Shown: positions 1 through 10,130 of the stretch, piece by piece | Layout: every line of letters begins with the position of its first letter | Numbering within the stretch: position 1 is the first letter of the stretch | Assembly (NCBI GenBank): GCA_001898225.1 | Contig: MKTJ01000058.1 | Coordinates: 413,364 to 477,363, forward strand | Source: Chloroflexi bacterium 54-19 | Lineage (GTDB): Bacteria > Chloroflexota > Chloroflexia > Chloroheliales > Chloroheliaceae | DNA length: 64,000 nucleotides | Reading direction: 5' to 3' | Made by a program: the position numbers and the translations under genes | Notes under the pieces: model-generated | The model's database searches: none | What the model saw: the letters and a program-made list of their open reading frames with translations, nothing else | What the model was told of the DNA's origin: nothing

Positions 1-485
1 TATTTCCTAAAAAATTAATGCCAGGAGCAACCTGGGCTATAGCTTTTAACCACGCTAATTTACGAACCTCATTATTCGAAACGCCCGTTTGAGAAAGTTA
101 TGAATCTAACCAAAGGATGAAATAAGTCCGTAAGCGCGGTCAAGAGTTTGGTTATGCCTTTTATATTTCCCGTGTGCCTCAATAAAAAAATTAAATGTGA
201 AGCAACCAAAGTAGGCTTAAGTATGCTAAATCCGAGTTTAACTCAAACTTGAAGTTAAGTCAAGCCTTCCTAAAAGGGCAACGAGGCGTTGAGCTTATTA
301 CCATAAGCTAAAGGGCTTTATACTATTCTCTCAAGAACTCACTTTGTGCGGCCCTAATTGTAATTTAGATTTAGCCGGATTTTCTGGTTGTCAGCCCCCT
401 GACCCTTAAACAGTTTAAACTGGAGTTAAATCAAGCTTAACACGGTTTTCATTTATTAACAATTGTTTTTGCGCGACTGCCCGGC
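1..485. other. AT-rich intergenic stretch, no gene recognised
   Basis: No convincing coding region or RNA gene is seen. Both strands are broken by frequent stops. A roughly 30-codon open frame on the minus strand runs off the left edge at base 1, but it has no ATG, GTG or TTG start and I do not recognise it. It could be the remnant of a neighbouring gene or chance. Confidence 0.5.
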
Positions 486-1430
486 TTAACGCTGGGCCGA
501 CCGCCGCTTTTCCTCGATAATTTCGTCGGCTTTGCGGATATGCTCCCGCGCCTCATCGAAGTGACGCATCGCCAGGTTGACATAGAGGGCGTCTACCACG
601 CTCAGGTGGGCAATCCGGCCCGCCATCGCCTGGCTGCGGAAGGAGGTTTCGCGGGAAGCCGTCACCAGTTTAATGTCGGCGTGCCGGATGATTTCGGCCC
701 GGTTGTTCCCGGTCAAACAGATGGTAATCGCGCCGGTCTCCTTGGCTTTGCGCAGGGCAAAAATAACTTCTTCGGTCTTGCCCGAATGGCTGATGGCAAA
801 GGCTACCTGGCCCGGCCCCAGTTGGGCCGATACTATTGCCTGCATGTAAGGGTCGTTGACCAGGCTGACCGGCAGACCGAGCCCCAGAAAGCGGTAATAG
901 GCGTCCAGGGCCGTCGAGGCCGAACTACCAACCCCGAATAGCTCGATCCGGCTGGCATTATCCAGGGCTTCGACCGCTTTCTCCATTTCGGCGTCGTCCA
1001 GCACTTCGAGCGAATCGGCGATAGCCTGTAAGTCGCTCTGAAAGACTTTGCGGGTGATAGACCTTATATCGTCGTCGCGGGAAAGGTCTTCTTTCTTAAA
1101 ATTAACGGCCCCGCGCATCTCGGCGGCCAGGGCCAGTTTGAATTCTTTATAGCCGTCATAACCCAGGCGGCGGCAAAAGCGGACGATAGTGGCCCGGCTG
1201 GCCTGGGCTGCGTCGGATAACTCCTGCACCGAGAACCCGACGACCTGGTTGGTGTTCGCCAGGATGTACTCGGCAATCTTGCGCTCGACCGGGAAAAGGT
1301 TTTTGTGCGATAGCGCCGACTCAATCCGGGCCAGGCAACTGGTAAGGTGAATCCGTCCGTTGAGACCCTTCAGACCCCGAAAGTTGACCGATAATTCTTC
1401 ACTTTTAGGGATACTTCTTAACCCTGGCAT
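486..1430 (-). CDS. MurR/RpiR family transcriptional regulator (HTH + SIS)
   Basis: Predicted sugar-phosphate-responsive repressor or activator of 314 aa. An N-terminal RpiR-type helix-turn-helix covers about residues 35-110, with the recognition region RATIVRFCRRLGYDGYKEF. A C-terminal SIS domain (about 150-285) carries the phosphosugar-binding signatures GVGSSAS and SHSGKTEEV. Family members are usually about 280 aa, so the first 30 residues may be untranslated and an internal start is possible. No sugar-catabolic operon is adjacent, so the effector cannot be inferred from context. It is followed downstream only by AT-rich DNA. The family assignment is firm; the regulon is unknown. Confidence 0.9.
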   Translation of the reverse strand: MPGLRSIPKSEELSVNFRGLKGLNGRIHLTSCLARIESALSHKNLFPVERKIAEYILANTNQVVGFSVQELSDAAQASRATIVRFCRRLGYDGYKEFKLALAAEMRGAVNFKKEDLSRDDDIRSITRKVFQSDLQAIADSLEVLDDAEMEKAVEALDNASRIELFGVGSSASTALDAYYRFLGLGLPVSLVNDPYMQAIVSAQLGPGQVAFAISHSGKTEEVIFALRKAKETGAITICLTGNNRAEIIRHADIKLVTASRETSFRSQAMAGRIAHLSVVDALYVNLAMRHFDEAREHIRKADEIIEEKRRSAQR

Positions 1431-1624
1431 TGTTGCGCCGACCTTTTTCGATTTGTACTACAAGCTGGTTTTCGACATTGAAAGAAAAAGCTGGTGGTAA
1501 AACAAAACTCGTGGATACTTCAAGTTTATCAAAAATTGGCGTTTTATTCAACCGGACCAAAACGACCTGTCCGAAGATAGGTCGTTTACCTGAAATATTA
1601 ATGTCTAAGCCGGTTTTTCTTCCA

Positions 1625-2569
1625 TCAGGGGCGATAAGCCCGGTACTGGTCTACCAGCGATTTAACCGTATTGATATAGACAACGGGCTGGTTGTGGTCC
1701 TCGGCAGGCGCGTAGACCGGGATAATCTGTTCCAGGGTGTAAAGCTGGAACTTGGCGGCGTAGACATCCTTGAGGAGGATAGCCCAGTCAATCAGGCCCT
1801 CGGTCCAGGTGCTGTAAATTTTAAAGCCGCCACCGCCACCGCTATAGTCGCAGGGCCAGCCCGCCGTACAGCGAATATTGCCAAATGATTTGTGGCCGAC
1901 CGCCGCCCCCATCGTCCCCATCGAGGATTCGTGATTGAAGAAAGCCAGGGCTACCGCCGGGTCGCAGGAAAGTTTGATACAGTTTTGGTACATCGAGGCC
2001 GCTTCGGGATAGGCCGGGCTGTTATTCTTTTTGAGAAAATAGGCAAAGGTTTCCAGGCTGATAGTGGGCGGCCCTATCGGGTTATATTGTCCGGTCCCGG
2101 CCCGTACCGTTACCACGGCTACTGCCGCCTTGGAAGGCTGGGCTTCGACCACGGCAGGGCCGGGTATTTCGTTCGAGGCCAGCATCCGGGAGTATTCGTT
2201 GGTGATTAGCTGAGCTTTATCCCAATCCGAGGTTATCGCCGCCGTAATGGTGACCGGGTCGCTTCCCCCGGCAGGTTGGGTATTTAACAGGTCAGGTTGG
2301 GTGTTCACCTGGGTGTCCGGTTGGGCAATTATTGGGCGGGTGGTGGGTGGAGTCGCTGGGGCCGCCGGGGTGAGCGCGGCCTGGGCAGGCAGGTTGTCAC
2401 CGACCTGGCTCTGGTAGTAGCTGGCATAATTCCAGCCTGCCGCGGTGGGCGTGGAGGCGGGGGCCGAGGTCGCTACGCTACCCCACCAGAAAAAGAGGCC
2501 GGTCAGGCTGCTCAAAGCTATGCAGGCCAGCGAAAATAACCACCACGATTTAAAAGATGATTTACCCAA
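1625..2569 (-). CDS. Membrane-anchored glucosaminidase/lysozyme-like protein
   Basis: 314 aa. One N-terminal membrane segment (about residues 9-30) precedes a Pro/Thr/Ala-rich linker (to about residue 160). The C-terminal domain (about 165-314) resembles the glucosaminidase/lysozyme-like fold of peptidoglycan hydrolases: the stretch AVALAFFNHESSMG fits the region with the catalytic Glu, followed by GHKSFGNIRC and a Gly-rich loop. It would act outside the membrane on peptidoglycan. Four Cys in the domain could form extracellular disulfides. It is monocistronic; the neighbours do not suggest a specialised role. Substrate specificity (GH73 or another lysozyme-like family) cannot be decided by eye. 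Confidence 0.7.
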   Translation of the reverse strand: MGKSSFKSWWLFSLACIALSSLTGLFFWWGSVATSAPASTPTAAGWNYASYYQSQVGDNLPAQAALTPAAPATPPTTRPIIAQPDTQVNTQPDLLNTQPAGGSDPVTITAAITSDWDKAQLITNEYSRMLASNEIPGPAVVEAQPSKAAVAVVTVRAGTGQYNPIGPPTISLETFAYFLKKNNSPAYPEAASMYQNCIKLSCDPAVALAFFNHESSMGTMGAAVGHKSFGNIRCTAGWPCDYSGGGGGFKIYSTWTEGLIDWAILLKDVYAAKFQLYTLEQIIPVYAPAEDHNQPVVYINTVKSLVDQYRAYRP

Positions 2570-2706
2570 ATTTATCCCGGTAAAACTTTAAAAAACTTCT
2601 TATCAAAAGGCTTGACTGATTCATCTTAACATAAAAAATGGCCGGATAAAACAGGTAAAAAGGGCTATCCCGGCCAGACTTTTGGTTTATTTCAGGTTTT
2701 GATTTT

Positions 2707-4521
2707 TCAGGAAACGGTTTCGATAGCGTCGTCCGAGGCCAGATTGCTCTCGGTGAGCGGTATCCGAATAATCACGCGGGTGCCTTTGCCGACCCGCGAT
2801 TCTATGGTCACTTTCCCGCCGACCAGGGCCGCCCGTTCGCGCATGTTGGTCATGCCGAGACTGCCCCTTTTATCGTAATTCTGCTCGATGGCCGAAGTAT
2901 CAAAGCCTTTGCCATCATCCTGGGCCACCGCGTTGATATAACCTTCCTTATAATCGAGTTGCAGCCAGATATTCTTGGCCTGGGCGTGCTTGCGGGCGTT
3001 ATTGACCGCCTCTTGCAGGATGGTGAAAATGGTATTCTCCACGCTGGGGCTGAGCCGGATGTCTTCCTCACCCAGCCGCGAGAAATGGACCGCCGGGTCG
3101 TTCTGATTGGTCGGAAAGCGCGAGGCGTACTGTTCGAGGGCCGCCTCAAGCCCCTGCGACTCCAACACAAGAGGTCGCAATTCGTAGAGCAAGGTCCGAA
3201 TTTCTTTGGAGGTTTGCAGGGCCTGTTTGCCAAGAATGGCGAGTTCGTTATAGGCCCGCTCCGGTTCGCTGCGCATCAGGCGGCGGATAAACTCGATTTG
3301 CATCGAGAAGGAGGCGACCGCCTGGGCCGGTCCATCGTGCAGGTTGCGGGCCAGGGTGTGCCGCACTTCTTCTTCCGAGGTCAGCATTTTGTTGCGTTCG
3401 GCCAGCAGGTTCTTGTAGAGGGTGGCGTTTTGCATTGCGACAATTGTATGCGAGGTCAGGGCCACCATCAGTTGCACGTCGCTGGAATGATATTTATCGA
3501 CTTTCTGGGAGGCAATCAAGAGCAGCCCATAGACCTCGTAACCGCCACGCAGGGGCATTATCAGGGCGGCGCGACATTTTGCCAGCGAGGGGAACAATTT
3601 GCGCCAGGAGTTGATTGTGTCGTCGTCGTTGATGAGAAAAGGTTGGGCCTCGGCCAGCGCTTCTTTGACCACGCCCTGGTTCGAACTGTAGAGGCGTTTG
3701 CGCTCGACCTCGTTTAACCCTTCCGAGTCGGCCACCTTTAAAGAATCGGTGGTGCCTTCAAAGAGCAGGACTACCCCGACCGAAATATCGAAGACCAGTT
3801 CAAGTTCGGTCAGCATATCCCGGACGACTTTTTGATAGTCCAGGCTCGAAGTCAGGGTGCTGGAAACACGGTAGATGGATTGGACCCGGCTCTGCAACTC
3901 GGTAATATTTTCCACGTCTGACCGGTCGAGGACCCTGGCTAAAAGTTTATCCCCGATGTCCATCAGGGCGGTACCGCTGCCGGTGATAAAGTAGAGGGTG
4001 AGCGGGAAAAGGAGCGCGCCCGCAAAGACTGCCAGCATAGCGATACCTTCCAGCGAACCAAGACTGAAATTGACCGAGTAGGGGTTTACATAGAAAAATA
4101 TGATGTTTACAAACCCGACAAAGGTCACGCCCAGGGCGCTATCGGTCAACCTGGCAAAGACACCCAGCAGCAGGGCGGGCAAATACGCGATACCGAAGAC
4201 CGGCAACCCAATTACCCAGCTAATCCCGGTCACTACCAGCACATCCAGGTAAAGGCTAATCCGGGGATAGGCGCGGGCTTTCCGGGCAATCGTCCGGGCA
4301 ATCACAAAACCGGCCAGGACGTAGGCAAAGTAACCGATTGCCAGGTATAAGCCAAGCCAGCTTTCTTCGGGCGCGGCGGCAAAGGCCCGTTTTAAAAGGG
4401 CAAAAACAACCAGTGTTCCTCCAATAAAGCCACGTGAATAACTTAACCGGAGGTTACTATTGGCGAGGAAATTCTCGACCTGTTTATTTAGCTGGTTGCG
4501 GGTACGAGTTTCGACGTCCAC
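2707..4521 (-). CDS. Sensor histidine kinase, NarL/LiaS-type with GAF domain
   Basis: 604 aa. About six membrane segments lie between residues 30 and 180. A coiled linker leads into a GAF sensor domain (about 205-370), then a HisKA_3 dimerisation domain with the phospho-acceptor His395 in ARNLHDGPAQ. The HATPase_c domain follows, with N-box EAVNNARKHA (504-513), G1 box DDGKGF (535-540) and G2 box GSLGMTNM. Kinases with HisKA_3 normally pair with NarL/FixJ-type response regulators. None is adjacent, so this is an orphan kinase; the OmpR-type regulator at 15956 is not of the matching class. The signal sensed is unknown. Confidence 0.93.
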   Translation of the reverse strand: MDVETRTRNQLNKQVENFLANSNLRLSYSRGFIGGTLVVFALLKRAFAAAPEESWLGLYLAIGYFAYVLAGFVIARTIARKARAYPRISLYLDVLVVTGISWVIGLPVFGIAYLPALLLGVFARLTDSALGVTFVGFVNIIFFYVNPYSVNFSLGSLEGIAMLAVFAGALLFPLTLYFITGSGTALMDIGDKLLARVLDRSDVENITELQSRVQSIYRVSSTLTSSLDYQKVVRDMLTELELVFDISVGVVLLFEGTTDSLKVADSEGLNEVERKRLYSSNQGVVKEALAEAQPFLINDDDTINSWRKLFPSLAKCRAALIMPLRGGYEVYGLLLIASQKVDKYHSSDVQLMVALTSHTIVAMQNATLYKNLLAERNKMLTSEEEVRHTLARNLHDGPAQAVASFSMQIEFIRRLMRSEPERAYNELAILGKQALQTSKEIRTLLYELRPLVLESQGLEAALEQYASRFPTNQNDPAVHFSRLGEEDIRLSPSVENTIFTILQEAVNNARKHAQAKNIWLQLDYKEGYINAVAQDDGKGFDTSAIEQNYDKRGSLGMTNMRERAALVGGKVTIESRVGKGTRVIIRIPLTESNLASDDAIETVS

Positions 4522-4767
4522 AAATTTTCTGCTTCACTTAGATGGATTCTTTAACTTTATTAAGGACCGGGTTTTACCCAATTCAGGCCAGGCTGCTATG
4601 GTAGTTAATCCTAATTTAGCCCTTGGTTGATAATATGTCAACCTAATTATTTAATGATAGCAAGAATTTGCGCTATCCCCTATAGGTTGACCCGGTACCT
4701 TTTGGCTACTTGGATAACTAATTTAAAAACCCGTTATCCCCAAAGTTAACCGGGCCTCCTGATCGGT

Positions 4768-6957
4768 TTAGGGAGTGGTTTTTACCACGGTGATTGGGTA
4801 ATTTAACCGCAGGGCAGTGCTGTCCGCCGGTTGGCTCAAGGGTTGGTCGTTGTAGGTGCCGGAGACGGGTAGCGGTGACTGGGGTTGTCCCCTGGGATAG
4901 GCCAGGAGTTCAAGCTGGTACTGGCCGGGTGGCAGTTTTATATAGACGTCGCGGTAGTCGCGGACGGCTTCGTTAATATTCCAGCGCCCGGTCGGGAAAT
5001 AGCCACCCAGGGGTTGGGCCGGGTAGTTGGTCCCGGTATCGTGGCCGTTCTGGTCGAGCAGGCGAACCTCGAAGACATAATCCTGGTTATCCTCGGCGGT
5101 CTTGCGCCAGTAAAAGGTCAGGTGAAGCTGCGAATCGTAGGTGACCTGCCCGGCAGGGAGGTTTTTTTCTGTTGAAGCGGTCGGAATAACATCAAAGCCT
5201 TCCAACTTTAGCGACGAACCGAACTTGATGTTGGTCCGGTCGGCCCGCTGGCGGGGATAATAGTCGGCCTTTGTCCCCGGAATCTGTTTGAAAGTATAGC
5301 CGTAGATGGTCACGCCGACATAGACCTGGGGGTCGTGGAACATCCATGTATTGTTGTCGAACCAGACCTTTCGGACATATTCTTTGGGGTCGTCCTGCAA
5401 GTAGTGGTCAGGCGATACGACCAGCCAGGCCCGTTCATGCCCGCGAATAATGCCGTTTTCGCTCGAAAGATAGGCGTTCAGGTCAGGGTCGTTGTGGCCG
5501 TTTAGCAGGTCTTGCGGGATGGTATAAATCGGGACGTTGGGCGGGGTTTTCAGGTAATAATTGACGGCGGTCTGGAGATAGCCCGGCACCACGATAATTT
5601 CGTCACCGTCACGCAGGTTGGACTGGAGCCAGCGCATAGCTTCCCGCCAGTCTTCTTTTTGAGGGGCTTCCGAGTAGTTGAAGCTAAAGAGGGCCACCCC
5701 GGCAAAGACCAGGGCGGTGGCCCCGGCGACCAGTCCCAGCGGCCAGAATTTTCGCAGCAGCCAGGTCAGCCCCCAGGCAGCCAGCAGGTAATAGGCCGGG
5801 GAAGCAATCAGCAAATAGCGTTCGGCGAACGAAGGAATCCGCAAGGTCAGGAGATAAAAAGCCACTACCGGCAGCACCAGGTATAGGGTGAGCAGCCAGG
5901 CTGCTTGCGAATTACTAGCCTCTTTTTCCGGTTGGACGTTCTCCAGGCCTGGGGCAGTCTTGCGGGATACCCAGAATAGCCGCCAGACCACTAACAATCC
6001 GCCCATAACCAGGAGGGCATAGACGATGGCCCCTACCGATTCCCAGAAGGTGTCGGGTATCCGGTTGACCCCGAAGCGGCGACCCAGGGTGTCAATCATG
6101 CTAAAGAAGCCGACCGGCTGGAACCAGGTGTTACCGATCCCGCCATCCCACAGGGCGCGGGCTTGCCAGGCTGCCAGCGGCAAATAGGGGAGCGTCAAAA
6201 CACTCAGGGCGATAACGGCCCGGCTGCGATAAGCCTGCCGGATTTTTTGGAAAATAGTCAGGCGAGGTGCGTTTGAGGTCGCAGCCGCTATGGCCTTTTC
6301 AAGTTTGCGGTGGGGCCACCAGACTGCCAGCCAGAAATAGCCGACCTCCACCGCCACAATCAGGACGCTCATGAGATGGACGTAAAAACTGAGGGTGGTC
6401 AGGACCACGTAGGCAATCCACCAGCTTTTGCGGTTGTTTTCAAGGGCGGAGAGGAACAGGTAGACCGAGGTCATGGTCAGGAGCAGGGCCAGCGGGTACA
6501 TCTTGGCGTCCTGAGAGTACCAGACCTGGTAGGGCGACACAGTCATCAGGAGGGCCGCGATTACTCCGACCAGCGCACTGCGGCTGATTTTACGGCCCAG
6601 CAGGTAAATCAAAGGGATAACCAGCGTCCCGGCTATCATCGAGGGGGTCCGCAACGCCGCTTCGCCGGTCCCGGCCACTTTCAGCCAGAAATGCATGAAC
6701 AGGGTATAGAGCGGGCCATTCTCGCCCGGTTTGAGCATGTCACCCAGCAAAGCGCCAAGGTCTTGCTGGGCTCGCGCTACCAGGTCGGCCTCGTCGAACC
6801 AGAGGGATTGGGTCGCCAACCCCTTGCGGCGCATCAAAAAGGCCAGGACCGTCAGGGCCGCGACGGCCAGCCAGGCCCACGTGACCTGCCGGGTACGCGG
6901 GCGTAAGGCGGCCACGATTTCAGCGAAGTATTTATTTTTGCGGGATGAAACAATCAT
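4768..6957 (-). CDS. Polytopic GT39/ArnT-like glycosyltransferase (GT-C fold)
   Basis: 729 aa. About eleven hydrophobic segments lie in the first 430 residues, followed by a soluble extracytoplasmic domain. Typical GT-C features are the acidic SLWFDEADLVARAQ motif in the first outer loop (near residue 55) and the DAKMYPLALL stretch. Such enzymes use polyprenyl-phosphate sugars on the outer face of the membrane. It is the last gene of a three-gene operon: its ATG overlaps the stop of the upstream GT2-GT4 fusion (ATGA), so translation is probably coupled. The likely role is in a surface polysaccharide or glycoprotein; acceptor and sugar are unknown. Confidence 0.85.
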   Translation of the reverse strand: MIVSSRKNKYFAEIVAALRPRTRQVTWAWLAVAALTVLAFLMRRKGLATQSLWFDEADLVARAQQDLGALLGDMLKPGENGPLYTLFMHFWLKVAGTGEAALRTPSMIAGTLVIPLIYLLGRKISRSALVGVIAALLMTVSPYQVWYSQDAKMYPLALLLTMTSVYLFLSALENNRKSWWIAYVVLTTLSFYVHLMSVLIVAVEVGYFWLAVWWPHRKLEKAIAAATSNAPRLTIFQKIRQAYRSRAVIALSVLTLPYLPLAAWQARALWDGGIGNTWFQPVGFFSMIDTLGRRFGVNRIPDTFWESVGAIVYALLVMGGLLVVWRLFWVSRKTAPGLENVQPEKEASNSQAAWLLTLYLVLPVVAFYLLTLRIPSFAERYLLIASPAYYLLAAWGLTWLLRKFWPLGLVAGATALVFAGVALFSFNYSEAPQKEDWREAMRWLQSNLRDGDEIIVVPGYLQTAVNYYLKTPPNVPIYTIPQDLLNGHNDPDLNAYLSSENGIIRGHERAWLVVSPDHYLQDDPKEYVRKVWFDNNTWMFHDPQVYVGVTIYGYTFKQIPGTKADYYPRQRADRTNIKFGSSLKLEGFDVIPTASTEKNLPAGQVTYDSQLHLTFYWRKTAEDNQDYVFEVRLLDQNGHDTGTNYPAQPLGGYFPTGRWNINEAVRDYRDVYIKLPPGQYQLELLAYPRGQPQSPLPVSGTYNDQPLSQPADSTALRLNYPITVVKTTP

Positions 6958-9185
6958 TCTTGAAAGAGTTCGATATAAATTGCCAGGGTGCGCCGGGCGA
7001 TTTCCGGCCAGCCAAAATGGCGGGCAAGGGTGAAGGCCCCGCTTTGCAGGGTAGCGCGCAACTCTGGTTCCTCGCGGACTCGCCGGATGACAGTTGCCAG
7101 TTGGGCCGGGTCTTCCGGGTTTACCAGTAAAATGTTCCGGCCATCCAAAAGTTGCGGATCACCGGGAATTCCCCCAAGATTTCCGGGCATCTCTGGCCCG
7201 GTCGGGGGCCAGGTGGAAATCACGGGCAGACCGTGCGCCAGGGGTGCCAGCAGGCTGCCTCGCCGGAAACTGGCCCCGTCCCGGAAAGGCAGCGCCACCG
7301 CATCAATAGCATAGAAAAGGCGGGAAGTTTCTTCGGCGGTCTGGTGACCGGTCCTGATAACCGCCTCGCTCAGCCCCAGCTTTTCAACAAGACTGGCGAT
7401 TTCCCCGGCGTAAGCCGTGTTGGTGGTATCGGTCTGGCCGGTCTCGCCGCCGATAATGACCAGCTTGAAAGAGCGGTCCTCTTTTACCAGGGAAGCCAGG
7501 GCAGTCAATAGAGTGTCGAGTCCCTTGCTCCGGTTGACCAGCCCAAAATAACCGATGGCAAAATCGCCCTCGTTTAACCCAAGCCCGCGCCGGAAGACCG
7601 CCCGGTCGAGGTCGGACGGAAAGTTTGCCCCGGCCTCAATATTAGAGCCAATCGGCACCAACCGCAACCGGGATTCGTTGATGCCCCAGGCCAGGGCTTG
7701 CTGGTAGTCCGCGGGATTGGTCATGATAGCCCGGTCGCTGGTCTTTAAAAGAAGCCGGTTGACCCAGGTCCGCACCTTCCCGGCTTTTGGGAAAAGATAG
7801 GGTACTCGCAGGTCGTGAAAGGTGGTTACAATCTTTGGCCGGGCTTTGCCCAGCTTAAAACGCAGGTAAAGCGGCAGAAAGTTGATAGCCGGGTGCATCC
7901 GGTAGGCCCCGGTCTGGTACTGGATATTCACAACCTGGCGGGCCTCCCCCTTGAAGCGGGCCGCTATCAGCGGGAGACTTGTCCAGCCCCACCCTTTTAT
8001 TCTCACCACCTTGTACGGGAAATCTTCAGCGTCGGAGGTGGCGGTCCGCCCGGTCAAGACCCGGACCTGCCCGGTCCCGGCCTCCTGCAAGGCTTTCGCC
8101 AGGCAGGCTGTGTAGTCACCGACTCCGCCCGGTTGGGGTGGGAATTCCGCCGAAAGCAGCGTCAAGTTGAGTTCGACCGGGGCCGGGGGGAAGGGCGACT
8201 TATAGGGCCGCAACCCTGAGGCCAGCACTTTGCGAATAAGGGCCAGCCGTTCCCGGCGCAGGTCCGGCTTGTGGCGCAGTTGCAGTTTGAGCCATTCCTC
8301 GCCGTACTGGAAAAGATAGGTCGCCAGCAGGAAATTTCTAAGTATTCCGGCGTAGCTTCGACCATAAAATTTCCGGTAATAGGCGATTTTGCTGGTCTGG
8401 AAATTTATGTGCCGGAAGGGCACGTCCTGTTTGCTGCTCTGGCCTTCCTGGTGGACCACCGTGGCGGCGGGAGTGTACCAGACCTCCCACCCGGCTAGCC
8501 TGGTCCGGCGGCAGTAGTCGAGTTCTTCCGAGTACATGAAATAGCGTTCGTCGAGGCCGCCGATTTGCTCTACCACCTCACGCCTGACCACAAAGGCCGC
8601 GCCGACCAGCCAGTCCACCTGTTGCGTTATCTCGGCTGAAACATCCTCGACATTAAAGCGCCGCAACGCCTTGAGATTCTTGAAAGGGCGGTAACGTTGC
8701 AGGATGGTGCTTTCGACAAAAGCCAGCCCCGGACCGGGAAAACGGCGGCGGTTTGGCTGGGTTGTGCCGTCCGGGTAGCGAATGCCGGGTCCGGCAATGC
8801 CACAGGCCGGGTTTTCCTCCATGAAGTCGAAAAGAGTTTTTAAAACACCTTTTTCCAATCTGGCGTCAGGGTTGAGAAAGAAAATGTAACGTCCGGTGGC
8901 CTGGCGCAGACCCTGGTTGCAGCCGCGCGGGAAACCGTAGTTAGAAAAATTCTCGATTAACCGGGCTTGCGGGAATTTGCTACGGACCAGGGCCGGGCTG
9001 CCATCGTGGGAGGCGTTGTCAACCACGATAATTTCCAGGCTCAGACTTTCCCGGTTATCGAGCAGGCTGTTCAAACATTCTTCCAGCAGGGGCGCCACGT
9101 TATAGCTGACGATAACCACCGAGAAATCGGGGATTTGCGCAAGCTGTTCGTTTATTTCTGGTTGGTTAATCTGGTGGGAAGGCAA
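6954..9185 (-). CDS. Bifunctional glycosyltransferase: GT2 + GT4 fusion
   Basis: 743 aa. Residues about 20-290 form a GT2 domain of the rhamnosyltransferase type (FSVVIVSYN, VDNASHDGS, and the metal-binding LNPDARLE). After a linker, residues about 345-740 form a GT4/GT-B domain (QPGGVGDYTACLAKAL near its start, IGYFGLVNRSKGLDTLL in the donor-binding half). The two activities would add successive sugars in the cytoplasm. It is in an operon with the GT2 gene upstream (18 bp apart) and the GT-C enzyme downstream (4-bp overlap). Both domains look intact. Confidence 0.9.
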   Translation of the reverse strand: MPSHQINQPEINEQLAQIPDFSVVIVSYNVAPLLEECLNSLLDNRESLSLEIIVVDNASHDGSPALVRSKFPQARLIENFSNYGFPRGCNQGLRQATGRYIFFLNPDARLEKGVLKTLFDFMEENPACGIAGPGIRYPDGTTQPNRRRFPGPGLAFVESTILQRYRPFKNLKALRRFNVEDVSAEITQQVDWLVGAAFVVRREVVEQIGGLDERYFMYSEELDYCRRTRLAGWEVWYTPAATVVHQEGQSSKQDVPFRHINFQTSKIAYYRKFYGRSYAGILRNFLLATYLFQYGEEWLKLQLRHKPDLRRERLALIRKVLASGLRPYKSPFPPAPVELNLTLLSAEFPPQPGGVGDYTACLAKALQEAGTGQVRVLTGRTATSDAEDFPYKVVRIKGWGWTSLPLIAARFKGEARQVVNIQYQTGAYRMHPAINFLPLYLRFKLGKARPKIVTTFHDLRVPYLFPKAGKVRTWVNRLLLKTSDRAIMTNPADYQQALAWGINESRLRLVPIGSNIEAGANFPSDLDRAVFRRGLGLNEGDFAIGYFGLVNRSKGLDTLLTALASLVKEDRSFKLVIIGGETGQTDTTNTAYAGEIASLVEKLGLSEAVIRTGHQTAEETSRLFYAIDAVALPFRDGASFRRGSLLAPLAHGLPVISTWPPTGPEMPGNLGGIPGDPQLLDGRNILLVNPEDPAQLATVIRRVREEPELRATLQSGAFTLARHFGWPEIARRTLAIYIELFQE

Positions 9186-9203
9186 GCAAAATCCTCGGTG
9201 GGG

Positions 9204-10130
9204 CTAACGGGCGTGGTTACCTTTTAAAATGTAGCGCCTGAACATGCCGGTCAGGATGCCAAAGCTATAGACCTGGTCGAAAATGACATAAAAAGGCTCG
9301 TGTTCCTGCCTGGCCCTGGCGATGCCGCGCTTGAGCGACCCCGGCGGGGTCCGCCGCAACCATTCTTTGAGGTTGTGAGGATGCCCTTCGCTTTTGCCAA
9401 TCCAGACCGCCGAGGCGAAAACCTCTTTGGCTGTGCCGGGGTTATAGTGATAGCAAATCGCCCCATCGACTCGCTGGGCGGTCTGGCCGAGCTTTTTGGC
9501 GACGGTGTGGTCGTCGTGATACCCGGCGCTATCGTAGCCGCCGACCTGCCAGAAGGCTTCGCGGGTGATGGCCCGGAAGACGGTGCTTTCGGTATCGGTC
9601 AGGTTTTCGGGGACGCGGCGGCCTGGAGGCAGGTAGTAACAGACGTTCCAGCCGCGGCTCCAGCGGTTTTCCGGGTTAGCGACAAATTCATCCAGGGTAA
9701 AGGTGCCGGTGGCCTCGCCCGCTTCGACCGGGGCAATCAGCTTTTCCAGGAAATCGGGCGCAAAATTCATGTCGGCGTCCAGGAAGGCCAGGACTTTCCC
9801 GGCGGCGGCGCGCGCGCCCTTGTTGCGGGCCAGGGCCGGACCGGCGTGGTTTTGCTGGTAAAAAGTCATGCGGCCCGGATTTTTTGCTACATATCCCTTA
9901 ACTATCGCGACCGTATTATCGGACGAGCCGTCGTCAATCACGATTAACTCGTAACTGTCGGCGGGCAAGGCCTGGTTTAAGAGGCTATCGAAGCATTCGC
10001 TGATATGCTTTTCCTCGTTGTGGCAGGGAATGATAACGGAAACGCGGAGCGTGGCCGGTTTTAACTTTTCGGGCTGGGAATTTTTCTGGTTAGGCTGAAA
10101 ATCCGTTTGCAAGTTTAACTTTCTTTCCAC
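9204..10130 (-). CDS. Family 2 glycosyltransferase
   Basis: 308 aa. Typical GT2 nucleotide-sugar fold: VSVIIPCHNEEKHISECF at the start of the domain, VIDDGSSDNT, and the metal-binding LAFLDADMNF. A hydrophobic or amphipathic C-terminus suggests membrane association. It is the first gene of the minus-strand glycosyltransferase operon (9204-10130, 6954-9185, 4768-6957). The sugar and acceptor cannot be predicted. The start lies right behind a repeat-rich intergenic region. Confidence 0.9.
   Translation of the reverse strand: MERKLNLQTDFQPNQKNSQPEKLKPATLRVSVIIPCHNEEKHISECFDSLLNQALPADSYELIVIDDGSSDNTVAIVKGYVAKNPGRMTFYQQNHAGPALARNKGARAAAGKVLAFLDADMNFAPDFLEKLIAPVEAGEATGTFTLDEFVANPENRWSRGWNVCYYLPPGRRVPENLTDTESTVFRAITREAFWQVGGYDSAGYHDDHTVAKKLGQTAQRVDGAICYHYNPGTAKEVFASAVWIGKSEGHPHNLKEWLRRTPPGSLKRGIARARQEHEPFYVIFDQVYSFGILTGMFRRYILKGNHAR

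Noticed and set aside
1-100. Possible partial gene on the minus strand at the left edge
   Set aside because: A short open frame without a usable start codon and without recognisable similarity; too little sequence to support a gene.
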